Shown here: piece after piece, positions 7,243 to 12,980 of the stretch
Layout of the letters: each line of letters begins with the position of its first letter
How positions within the stretch are numbered: position 1 is the stretch's first letter
Assembly (NCBI RefSeq): GCF_934277605.1
Contig: NZ_CAKQVD010000051.1
Span: 1-13,313 of the forward strand
Source: an uncultured Anaerotignum sp.
GTDB lineage: Bacteria > Bacillota > Clostridia > Lachnospirales > Anaerotignaceae
DNA: 13,313 nt
Reading direction: 5' to 3'
Notes under the pieces: model-generated
Told to the model about the DNA's origin: nothing
Seen by the model: only the letters and a program-made list of their open reading frames with translations
Database searches by the model: none
Translations under genes and position numbers: made by a program

Positions 7243-7271
7243 ATTTTACGTCATACGGGAAATAAAATCAA
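7243..7271 (-). promoter_or_regulatory. Promoter of the tal-tkt operon
   Basis: On the minus strand TTGATT (7266-7271) is separated by exactly 17 bp from TAAAAT (7243-7248). The leader to the tal ATG is about 80 nt. The promoter begins just after the terminator at 7300-7324, consistent with an independent transcription unit. Confidence 0.65.
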
Positions 7272-7299
7272 TGCTTTTCCGTTTTTCTGCTAAAGAAAC

Positions 7300-7324
7300 A
7301 AAAAAGCAGGAGAATCTCCTACTT
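7300..7324 (-). terminator. Terminator closing the thrC-membrane protein transcript
   Basis: On the minus strand AAGTAGGAG pairs with CTCCTGCTT around an ATT loop (7304-7324), nine pairs including one G-U. It is followed by six T residues (7300-7305). On the plus strand the hairpin has a mismatch but also leads into a T-run, so it might act in both directions. Confidence 0.65.
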
Positions 7325-7338
7325 GATTTTTTCAAAAC

Positions 7339-7509
7339 GCGGAAGGGTTCGGGGAACAACTGTTCATTACTTTGCTGCGCAAAGCAGGCTTTGCCTGCCG
7401 CCCCTTCTTGGGCGGTAAGTAGTTCCCCGACTGGAATCCGCAGACGGAATTTAGTTCCGTCGAGGAAAACCGTAGGTTTCAAGGCATTCGCCGCCGGAAC
7501 CTACGGTTT
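7339..7509. repeat. Multi-hairpin intergenic element (structured RNA or dispersed palindromic repeat)
   Basis: This non-coding stretch folds almost completely. An outer stem pairs GCGGA (7339-7343) with TCCGC (7437-7441). It continues as the perfect TCGGGGAAC (7349-7357) / GTTCCCCGA (7422-7430). Inside are three back-to-back perfect hairpins: CTTTGC-TGC-GCAAAG (7370-7384), GCAGGC-TTT-GCCTGC (7384-7398) and CCGCCC-N6-GGGCGG (7398-7415). Outside follow GACGGAA-N5-TTCCGTC (7443-7461) and a 12-bp perfect stem, 14 bp counting a wobble pair (7467-7480 with 7496-7509), whose loop carries a small GGC/GCC hairpin. It lies in the 3' untranslated region of the minus-strand thrC unit. I do not match it to a known RNA class. 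A dispersed intergenic repeat or MITE-like element is the main alternative. Confidence 0.6.
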
Positions 7510-7525
7510 ATTCTTCTGTCTCAGC

Positions 7526-7550
7526 AAGTTGAAAACCCCGTTTTCAACTT
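7526..7550. repeat. Perfect 11-bp hairpin directly after the membrane protein gene
   Basis: AAGTTGAAAAC (7526-7536) and GTTTTCAACTT (7540-7550) form a perfect stem with a 3-nt loop, 7 bp after the stop codon at 7557. Neither strand has a T-run directly behind it, so it is more likely an RNA-stabilising 3' hairpin or part of the adjacent element than a terminator. Confidence 0.5.
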
Positions 7551-7556
7551 AAAAAG

Positions 7557-8567
7557 TTATTCTACCTTCAATCTGCCGTCCTGCACAGAATCAACTGCCT
7601 CAACCGCCATTTCTTCCGTCTGCACATCGCCGTTTGTCACATGGGAGCGGTCTACCAGATAGGTATAGTTCAAGCCGTTTTCGTCCTCCGCCTTGAAATA
7701 AGTCTCCATGTACTGTCCGCTTTTCACATGAAACGCCTTCTCAATCGTGTAAGTGTAGTGTGTAAAATTCGTATCTGCCACTTCTGCCTGCATCTTATGC
7801 TTCTGTATGCGTTTTCCGTCCACATAAATTTCAACCGTGGGATTTTTCAGCGTCAGGCTCTTGTCCTCCTGCATCATCCAGTCGCTCAGCTGCACCTCAA
7901 CCTCAACATTCCCCGAAACGCTTGCCTCACTGCCGCCGCCTGTCCATGTAAATGTGCTATAAAAGTCTCCGCTAAAGAAAGGATATACCGCACCCGCTAC
8001 ACTCGTTTCGCCCAAAGCGAAGGGGTATTCCGTATCCCCTCTTTGCAGGATTGCCGTAACCGCCGCTGTTTCGCAAAAGGGAATTTCCTTTTCCGCCGTA
8101 AAGCTATGGTCTGCACCTGCCGCCGCATCAACGGCAATTTTTTCGCCGCCGTCGCAGGAAAGATAGAACTGCAAAGAGGTATCCCCCGTTTTCCATTCCT
8201 TCGGCATGGCCGTCATGCGAAGGGTTACCTTCTTCGCCTTCAAATCTGCCGCCACAATTTCCATGCTGCTCTCCCGAAAGGGATTATCCGCCTCCAGCAA
8301 TGCAGTCTCAATGCTGTTCGGGATGTTTCCAATGCGGCTCTCCACGTTCGAGATTCGATTTGCCATGTTGTTTTCAAGCTGTGTATTCCCTCTGCGGATG
8401 AGTGCTCTTGTCTGCATCCCCTGCAAGAAAATTGCAATTAGAAGAATAATCACACAGCCGTAAAAATCTCTGCGTGTCACAAAGGAAGCCTTTCTGTCCT
8501 GCTTTTTGTCCGAATTTTCCTGCTTTTTGTCCGAATATTCCTGCAATCTGTCCGATTTGTCCTCCAT
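7557..8567 (-). CDS. Hypothetical single-pass membrane protein with N-terminal heptapeptide repeat
   Basis: The product is 336 aa and of no family I recognise. The N-terminus (1-34) is highly charged and cytoplasmic, with three 7-residue repeats: SDRLQEY, SDKKQEN, SDKKQDR. One transmembrane helix spans about 35-51 (FYGCVIILLIAIFLQGM). A short helical, possibly coiled-coil region (60-95) follows. The rest (about 100-336) is rich in alternating beta-type segments and is probably extracytoplasmic. It has no lipobox, cell-wall sorting signal or catalytic motif that I can see. The ATG at 8567 is chosen because AGGAGG lies 7 nt upstream; the GTG at 8573 is too close to it. It starts 18 bp after thrC and is probably co-transcribed, though no functional link to threonine synthesis is evident. 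Confidence 0.75.
   Translation of the reverse strand: MEDKSDRLQEYSDKKQENSDKKQDRKASFVTRRDFYGCVIILLIAIFLQGMQTRALIRRGNTQLENNMANRISNVESRIGNIPNSIETALLEADNPFRESSMEIVAADLKAKKVTLRMTAMPKEWKTGDTSLQFYLSCDGGEKIAVDAAAGADHSFTAEKEIPFCETAAVTAILQRGDTEYPFALGETSVAGAVYPFFSGDFYSTFTWTGGGSEASVSGNVEVEVQLSDWMMQEDKSLTLKNPTVEIYVDGKRIQKHKMQAEVADTNFTHYTYTIEKAFHVKSGQYMETYFKAEDENGLNYTYLVDRSHVTNGDVQTEEMAVEAVDSVQDGRLKVE
8497..8559. repeat. Three 21-bp tandem repeats inside the membrane protein gene
   Basis: Units at 8497-8517, 8518-8538 and 8539-8559 encode the heptapeptides SDKKQDR, SDKKQEN and SDRLQEY (minus strand). The first two differ at very few bases and the third is more diverged. The period is a multiple of three, so copy number can change without a frameshift. 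Confidence 0.8.
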
Positions 8568-8585
8568 ATACACGCCTCCTTTTTT

Positions 8586-10049
8586 TTACTTCAGCCAGTT
8601 TTTCACAACATCCTTAATTTCTGTTTTTTCACAAACATTTTTGTGCTGAATCGGTCTATGCTCCAAGCCCACAATGGGTGCCGGCACAGCCACGCCGCTG
8701 ATTCTTTCCAAATCCGCCTGCAGTGCAAAGGCATCCCCGTCCGCATATTTCGCATCCAGTGCCGTCATCACGTCCTTTGTGAATTTATACGGGCTTGCCG
8801 TGGAAACAATAACCATCGGCGTATTATCGCCGCTCTCCGCTTTATATTTCCGGTAAGCCGCATAGGCAACTGCTGTGTGCGTATCCATCACATAGCCTGT
8901 TTTTTCATAAAAAGCCTTGATTGCGCCAAAGGTTTCCGCCTCTGTTGCATATTCGCCGCTGATTTTCTTTTCCGTTACCTCCGCATGATATACCCCTGTT
9001 TTATTCAGGCTTTCCATTTCGGCCTTTGTGGCAGCCTGCCCGCCCATGTGTGCCAGCAGACGCTCCAGGTTGCTGGAAATCAGAATATCCATGGAGGGAG
9101 AAACGGTTACATGGAAGGCTCTGTTTTTGTTATATTCGCCTGTGCGGAAGAAATCATACAGCACCTTATTATCATTGGAGGCACAAACGAAGTGTCCTAC
9201 GGGCAAGCCCATCTGCATCGCATACCAACCTGCAAGGATATCGCCGAAGTTGCCTGTCGGTACGGTAAAATTCAGTGCCTCTCCGTTTTTGAGTTCGCCC
9301 ATGCGTACCGCCTGCAAATATGCCCAGAAATAATAAACAATCTGCGGCACCAATCTGCCGATGTTGATGGAGTTTGCAGAGGAGAATTGGAAGCCTCTTT
9401 CCGCCAGCTCCTTCTCCAGCTCCTTATCTGTGAAAATGCTCTTTACCGCAGACTGCGCATCATCAAAGTTGCCCTTAATGCCGACCACGCAGGTGTTTGC
9501 ACCCTCCTGTGTGTTCATTTGCAGCTTCTGCACAGGGCTAACCCCATCCTCCGGGAAGAATACCATAATTCTTGTGCCTGCCACGTTGGCAAAGCCCTCC
9601 AGAGCCGCCTTGCCTGTGTCGCCGCTTGTGGCAGTCAGAATCACGATTTCCTTCTGCAAGCCGTTCTTTTTCGCCGCAGCTTTCATCAGATAGGGCAGGA
9701 TGGAAAGTGCCATATCCTTAAATGCCAAGGTTCTGCCATGGAACAGCTCCAAAAACAGTGCATCGCCCTTTTTCACAACAGGCACAATCTCCGATGTATC
9801 GAATTTTTCATCATATGCACCCTGAATACAAGCCTTCAGCTCCTCCTCTGTGAAATCCAAAAACTTGCTGAGTACCTCATAAGCCAGCTCTTGATAGCTC
9901 AGCTTGCCCAGCTCCTCCAAGGATTTTTCCATTTTGGGAATCTCCTCAGGAATATATAAGCCGCCGTCGGGGCAAATCCCTCTCAAAATCGCCTCAGACG
10001 CTGTTGCCCGAATCCCTTTATCTCTTGTACCGATGTATGTCAATGCCAT
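8586..10049 (-). CDS. thrC: Threonine synthase
   Basis: The product is 487 aa, the long bacterial type of this PLP-dependent fold II enzyme, which turns O-phospho-L-homoserine into L-threonine. It starts MALTYIGTRDKG, has the N-terminal PDGGLYIPEEIP (27-38), the PLP-binding Lys111 in HGRTLAFKDMALS, and the phosphate-binding TSGDTGKAALEGF (141-153). The C-terminal half has FTVPTGNFGDILAGWYA and DTHTAVAYAAY, both family hallmarks. The ATG at 10049 has AAAAAAGGAG 8 nt upstream; the in-frame start at 10109 falls in the leader next to the -10 and is rejected. The promoter is at 10119-10146. The leader is too short for a T-box, and no leader peptide is evident. Confidence 0.96.
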   Translation of the reverse strand: MALTYIGTRDKGIRATASEAILRGICPDGGLYIPEEIPKMEKSLEELGKLSYQELAYEVLSKFLDFTEEELKACIQGAYDEKFDTSEIVPVVKKGDALFLELFHGRTLAFKDMALSILPYLMKAAAKKNGLQKEIVILTATSGDTGKAALEGFANVAGTRIMVFFPEDGVSPVQKLQMNTQEGANTCVVGIKGNFDDAQSAVKSIFTDKELEKELAERGFQFSSANSINIGRLVPQIVYYFWAYLQAVRMGELKNGEALNFTVPTGNFGDILAGWYAMQMGLPVGHFVCASNDNKVLYDFFRTGEYNKNRAFHVTVSPSMDILISSNLERLLAHMGGQAATKAEMESLNKTGVYHAEVTEKKISGEYATEAETFGAIKAFYEKTGYVMDTHTAVAYAAYRKYKAESGDNTPMVIVSTASPYKFTKDVMTALDAKYADGDAFALQADLERISGVAVPAPIVGLEHRPIQHKNVCEKTEIKDVVKNWLK

Positions 10050-10118
10050 GTGTCCCACTCCTTTTTTCTGCTTCTGCTTGTTTGACAAAACTGCTTTATT
10101 TTTACTCATAATAGTTTT

Positions 10119-10146
10119 ATTTTACAGAAGATTTCACATTTGTCAA
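10119..10146 (-). promoter_or_regulatory. Promoter of thrC
   Basis: On the minus strand the consensus TTGACA (10141-10146) is followed after 16 bp by TAAAAT (10119-10124). The leader to the ATG is about 60 nt. No hairpin terminator is visible between the rsmF stop (10183) and this promoter, so some read-through from rsmF is possible. Confidence 0.7.
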
Positions 10147-10182
10147 CAGCAATCGAACAAATGTCTATGTATTGCACACGTT

Positions 10183-11520
10183 TTATTCCCATTTCCAACT
10201 GACCGCATACTTATTTTTCAGCCGTCCCTTCTGCATTTTCGCCCATCCCAAGGGAAAGCCGTCCACGCAGACCAACGTCCAGCCGTCCTTGCCCTCTGCC
10301 TCAACTGTTTCGCCCTTCAAATAGCGAACCACTCTGGCATCCGAAAGCGGAAAATCCGCCACATTTCGCACAGCCTCCTTCCGCAGTCCCATCGCAAATG
10401 CCTGCGAAGGCTCAAAACGGCCTTTTTTCAGCGTGCCAAGCATCCAGCCTGTCCGCAGAACACGCAGCTTTTCCAGCTTTGGCGTTCCCTCCGGCAAAAG
10501 ATACAGCCCATCGCCATAGCATTTATAGATTCCCTTTGGCATTTCATATAAAACCTCTTTTGCAAACTCCGCAAAGCCTTCCATCTGCTTTGTCCTGCCG
10601 TCGCTTTCCATCGGCACCGCTCTGCTCTCCTGTTCGCTTTTCTTTTGCAGCAACGCCAGAAAATGCCCCTCCCCCTTCAGCCTATGGGGATAGAGCCTTG
10701 CGCAAGCCGTATAAGGCGGAAGTCCTGCCGCAAAGCCGTTTTTCTTCTCAATCGGCACCAACTGAAATTCGGGATGGCGTTCCAAAAAATCGCCAATGCT
10801 TTTTTCGTTTTCCTCGGGCGAAAAGGTGCAGGTGGAATAGAGCAGCATCCCGCCTGCCTTCAGCATGGGCGCACACGCCTCCAGAATCTTCGCCTGCTCA
10901 CTGCGGCAAAATGCAAGCATATCCGCATCCCAGCTTTTGACCATATCCGGCTCCTTGCGGAACATTCCCTCGCCGCTGCAAGGGGCATCCACCAGAATTT
11001 TATCAAAAAATTGCGGCAGTCGCTCCGCAATATGCTCGGGTGCTTCGCTCATCACAATGGCATTGCGTATCCCCGCAAGCTCCACATTTTTCAAAAGCGT
11101 TTTTGCTCTGCCGGCACTGATGTCATTGGCAACCAAAAGCCCCGTTCCCCGCAGCCTTGCACCAAGCTGTGTGGTTTTTCCGCCCGGTGCGGCGCAGATG
11201 TCCAGCACAGCATCCCCCTCTTGCACCGGCAAAACTGCCGCAGGGCTCATTGCGCTCGGCTCCTGCAAATAATACAGCCCTGCATGATAATAGGGGTGCT
11301 TGGCAGGGCGTTCCGCTCCGTCATAATAAAACCCCGTTTCACACCAAGGCACAGGCTTCAGGGAAAACAAGCCCTTCTCCGCCATTTCCTCCGGGGAAAG
11401 CTTTAGGGTGTTGACACGCAGCCCATAATATCTCTCCTCATCAAAGGAGGCAAGGTAATCCGCATATTCCGCTCCCAAAAGAGCCTTCATGGTTTCTGTA
11501 TATTGCAAAGGCAGGTTCAT
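10183..11520 (-). CDS. rsmF: RsmF/NOP2/Sun-family rRNA cytosine-C5 methyltransferase
   Basis: The product is 445 aa, a SAM-dependent RNA m5C methyltransferase acting on 16S rRNA. It has the N-terminal YGLRVNTLK element (32-40), SAM motif I DICAAPGGKTTQLGARL (107-123), motif IV LVDAPCSGEGMF with Cys181, and motif VI YSTCTFSPEENE with the nucleophile Cys231. Both family cysteines are present. The C-terminal 160 residues resemble the RsmF-type tail and PUA-like domain (GDGLYLLPE, then SDARVVRYLKGE and GWTLVCVDGFPLGWAK), which sets it apart from RsmB. The ATG at 11520 has AAAGGAG 7 nt upstream; the in-frame start at 11562 lies in the promoter. It is divergent from the flavin reductase gene. Confidence 0.92.
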   Translation of the reverse strand: MNLPLQYTETMKALLGAEYADYLASFDEERYYGLRVNTLKLSPEEMAEKGLFSLKPVPWCETGFYYDGAERPAKHPYYHAGLYYLQEPSAMSPAAVLPVQEGDAVLDICAAPGGKTTQLGARLRGTGLLVANDISAGRAKTLLKNVELAGIRNAIVMSEAPEHIAERLPQFFDKILVDAPCSGEGMFRKEPDMVKSWDADMLAFCRSEQAKILEACAPMLKAGGMLLYSTCTFSPEENEKSIGDFLERHPEFQLVPIEKKNGFAAGLPPYTACARLYPHRLKGEGHFLALLQKKSEQESRAVPMESDGRTKQMEGFAEFAKEVLYEMPKGIYKCYGDGLYLLPEGTPKLEKLRVLRTGWMLGTLKKGRFEPSQAFAMGLRKEAVRNVADFPLSDARVVRYLKGETVEAEGKDGWTLVCVDGFPLGWAKMQKGRLKNKYAVSWKWE

Positions 11521-11557
11521 ATTTTTTCTCCTTTTCTTCTTATAATCCTTTGATTTT

Positions 11558-11586
11558 ATCATACCGAAGCGACAGCAGATTTACAA
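11558..11586 (-). promoter_or_regulatory. Promoter of rsmF
   Basis: On the minus strand TTGTAA (11581-11586) is separated by 17 bp from TATGAT (11558-11563), giving a leader of about 30 nt. It lies back to back with the flavin reductase promoter in a 155-bp divergent region. Confidence 0.6.
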
Positions 11587-11605
11587 GTAAATTTCATTTT
11601 TTCTC

Positions 11606-11635
11606 TTTACAAACCGCCTGCCTTCATACTAAGAT
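11606..11635 (+). promoter_or_regulatory. Putative promoter of the flavin reductase gene
   Basis: On the plus strand TTTACA (11606-11611) is followed after 18 bp by TAAGAT (11630-11635), leaving a leader of about 35 nt with AAGGAG. The -10 is weak (four of six bases). Confidence 0.45.
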
Positions 11636-11675
11636 AACTAAGACAGACGAAAATCCACGAAAGGAGTCACACACT

Positions 11676-12314
11676 ATGGGAAAAGATATTTGGAAGCCCG
11701 GTACAGTCATTTACCCCGTGCCTGCCGTTATGGTTTCCTGCGGCACAATGGAGCAAAAAAACATCATCACTGTGGCTTGGACAGGCACCATCAACAGCGA
11801 TCCCGCCATGACCTATGTTTCGATTCGTCCGAGCCGCCATTCCTACCAAATCATAAAAGAAACCGGCGAATTTGTCATCAATCTGGTTACGGAGCGGCTT
11901 GCGTATGCCTGCGATTTTTGCGGCGTGCGCAGCGGCAGGGATTTGGATAAATTTGAAACCATGCACCTGACTGCAAAAAAGGGCGAAAAGGTGGATGCCC
12001 CCATCATTTACGAAAGCCCTGTGAATATTGAATGTAAGGTAAAGCAAATCCTTCCCTTAGGCACGCATGATATGTTCCTTGCGGAAGTGGTATCCGTGCA
12101 GGTCAGCGATGAATATTTGGATGAAACGGGAAAATTCCATTTTGACCGTGCAAAGCCGATTTGCTATTCCCACGGCGCATATTACGGGCTAGGCAGAAAA
12201 ATCGGTACCTTTGGGTATTCTGTGCGAAAAAAAGAGGAAACCAAGCCTGTAAAAAAATCCATAAAGGGAAAAGCAAAAAAGACTGCCGCAAAAAAGAAGG
12301 CAAAGAAAAAATAA
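11676..12314 (+). CDS. Flavin reductase-like FMN-binding protein with lysine-rich tail
   Basis: The product is 212 aa. Residues 1-183 form a flavin reductase / DIM6-NTAB type split-barrel domain, which binds FMN non-covalently: YPVPAVMVSCG (13-23), NIITVAWTGTINSDPAMTYVSIRP (29-52, flavin-phosphate region), FVINLVTERLAYACDFCGVRSG (66-87) and PICYSHGAYYGLGRKIGTFGYS (161-182). Relatives supply reduced flavin or act as small redox flavoproteins; the partner here is unknown. The ATG at 11676 has AAGGAG 9 nt upstream; an in-frame start at 11550 would run through the promoter. The odd part is the C-terminus: residues 184-212 contain 15 lysines in 29 residues plus alanines, an H1-histone-like tail. 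It is the only plus-strand chromosomal gene in this window and ends in its own terminator. Confidence 0.88.
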   Translation: MGKDIWKPGTVIYPVPAVMVSCGTMEQKNIITVAWTGTINSDPAMTYVSIRPSRHSYQIIKETGEFVINLVTERLAYACDFCGVRSGRDLDKFETMHLTAKKGEKVDAPIIYESPVNIECKVKQILPLGTHDMFLAEVVSVQVSDEYLDETGKFHFDRAKPICYSHGAYYGLGRKIGTFGYSVRKKEETKPVKKSIKGKAKKTAAKKKAKKK

Positions 12315-12317
12315 TAA

Positions 12318-12366
12318 AAATCCCTCCGCACACGGAAAACCACCGCTGTGTTGAGGGAATTTTTTT
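12318..12366 (+). terminator. Terminator of the flavin reductase gene
   Basis: TCCCTC (12321-12326) pairs with GAGGGA (12353-12358), with an additional CACAC/GTGT inner helix. The stem is followed by a run of seven T residues (12360-12366). It starts within 10 bp of the stop codon. Confidence 0.75.
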
Positions 12367-12386
12367 GCACACTGCATGAGGCTTAT

Positions 12387-12417
12387 AAAAAACAAAAACC
12401 CCGAAAATTCGGGGTTT
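12387..12417 (-). terminator. Strong minus-strand terminator downstream of the tRNA remnant
   Basis: AAACCCCGAA (12396-12405) and TTCGGGGTTT (12408-12417) form a perfect 10-bp stem. On the minus strand this runs into T5-G-T6. It follows the tRNA 3' piece by 7 bp and is most simply the original terminator of the disrupted tRNA gene. Confidence 0.8.
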
Positions 12418-12424
12418 ACAGCAA

Positions 12425-12443
12425 GCTGCTAACGGGATTCGAA
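12425..12443 (-). other. tRNA 3' fragment: prophage attachment-site remnant
   Basis: Read on the minus strand, TTCGAAT (12437-12443) is a canonical T-loop. It is followed by CCCGT (12432-12436, 3' half of a T-stem) and TAGCAGC (12425-12431, 3' half of an acceptor stem). The preceding GGCGG does not pair with CCCGT, and no D-arm or anticodon arm is present, so the homology stops at the T-loop. No CCA is encoded. This is the displaced 3' end expected when a tyrosine integrase uses a tRNA gene as attB. The tRNA species cannot be named. Confidence 0.6.
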
Positions 12444-12502
12444 CCGCCAAAATACATTTTTGCTAAAATACGCAAAAAACGCTGATGTTTCAAGAATCCC
12501 GT
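12432..12502. repeat. 9-bp inverted repeat flanking the junction
   Basis: ACGGGATTC (12432-12440), within the tRNA remnant, is repeated inverted as GAATCCCGT (12494-12502) on the element side. It may be part of the integrase/excisionase recognition region or chance. The A/T-rich DNA between holds two AAAATAC copies. Confidence 0.4.
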
Positions 12503-12591
12503 AATATCAGGCATTTAATAGGTAGGTTTTCAAAAACGATTATGTGATATAAAACCAAAAAAACGGCATAAAAACAGCATTTTGGGGTGCG

Positions 12592-12615
12592 TATGCACTC
12601 AAATATGCACTCAAA
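12592..12615. repeat. Tandem 12-bp direct repeats, candidate integrase arm sites
   Basis: TATGCACTCAAA occurs twice back to back (12592-12603 and 12604-12615), about 150 bp from the tRNA remnant and immediately upstream of the ribosome binding site of the next gene. Short direct repeats at this distance from the core are typical of arm-type sites of tyrosine integrases. An alternative role as operator of the small gene cannot be excluded. Confidence 0.5.
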
Positions 12616-12630
12616 ACGGAGGTAAAAAAC

Positions 12631-12876
12631 ATGAAGAAAATTGAAGGTTTGTATCGCAGCTACTGCCACGAAAGAGAAATAGAAATGCAGGAGTATCACA
12701 CAGGAGGGAACAGGATGAAGGAATTGCAGGAATTTTTGAAAAGCAAGCTAAACGCTGATGATTATTTTACCGCGGAAGAAATGCTGAATGATTTGATTGC
12801 CGAGACGGAAGAAAAAGGCTTTGCCGCAGGTGCCAAATACACCGCCGGTCTTGGGAAAGAGTTGTTTGCGGAATAA
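12631..12876 (+). CDS. Small hypothetical prophage protein
   Basis: The product is 81 aa, acidic and mostly helical, with the C-terminal pattern DYFTAEEMLNDLIAETEEKG followed by FAAGAKYTAGLG. Its layout (short N-terminal M-x-x-I-x-x-LY, then a helical hairpin and a glycine/alanine-rich end) recalls small DUF6809-like proteins of clostridial phages, but this is a resemblance only. Two in-frame starts have good Shine-Dalgarno sequences: ATG 12631 (GGAGG, 8-nt spacing) and ATG 12715 (AGGAGGG, 6-nt spacing, 53 aa). The long form is given. It is convergent with the endolysin gene and ends just before a shared terminator. Confidence 0.6.
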   Translation: MKKIEGLYRSYCHEREIEMQEYHTGGNRMKELQEFLKSKLNADDYFTAEEMLNDLIAETEEKGFAAGAKYTAGLGKELFAE

Positions 12877-12883
12877 AAAATTT

Positions 12884-12905
12884 GCCCCTCGAAAGAGGGG
12901 CTTTT
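12884..12905. terminator. Bidirectional terminator between the small gene and the endolysin gene
   Basis: GCCCCTC (12884-12890), a GAAA loop and GAGGGGC (12895-12901) form a perfect 7-bp stem followed by TTTT on the plus strand. On the minus strand the stem is followed by AAATTTTTT, so it can serve both convergent genes. The remaining A/T-rich DNA to 12980 holds a perfect 14-bp palindrome AATTCTATAGAATT (12954-12967) and nothing else I can name. Confidence 0.75.
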
Positions 12906-12980
12906 CAGTGAAAAATTTAATCAAATTCTATTTATTTTCACTTAAACTTTCAAAATTCTATAGAATTATTGCAAGTATAC

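Noticed and set aside
7232..7552. 106-codon plus-strand frame through the hairpin region
   Set aside because: It crosses a promoter, a terminator and palindromic DNA; composition follows the repeats and no ribosome binding site was found.
8497..8559. CRISPR-like short repeats
   Set aside because: The 21-bp units are directly adjacent without spacers and encode an in-frame heptapeptide repeat.
10050..10182. T-box, threonine leader peptide or riboswitch before thrC
   Set aside because: The gap is only 133 bp with a promoter about 60 nt from the start codon. No specifier stem, T-box sequence or Thr-rich leader is present.
11667..12047. Minus-strand 126-codon frame antisense to the flavin reductase gene
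   Set aside because: It is a shadow frame; the plus-strand gene has promoter, ribosome binding site, domain match and terminator.
12421..12502. Intact tRNA gene on the minus strand
   Set aside because: The T-loop and 3' acceptor strand are present, but the 5' T-stem half does not pair and there is no anticodon arm, D-arm or 5' acceptor strand upstream.
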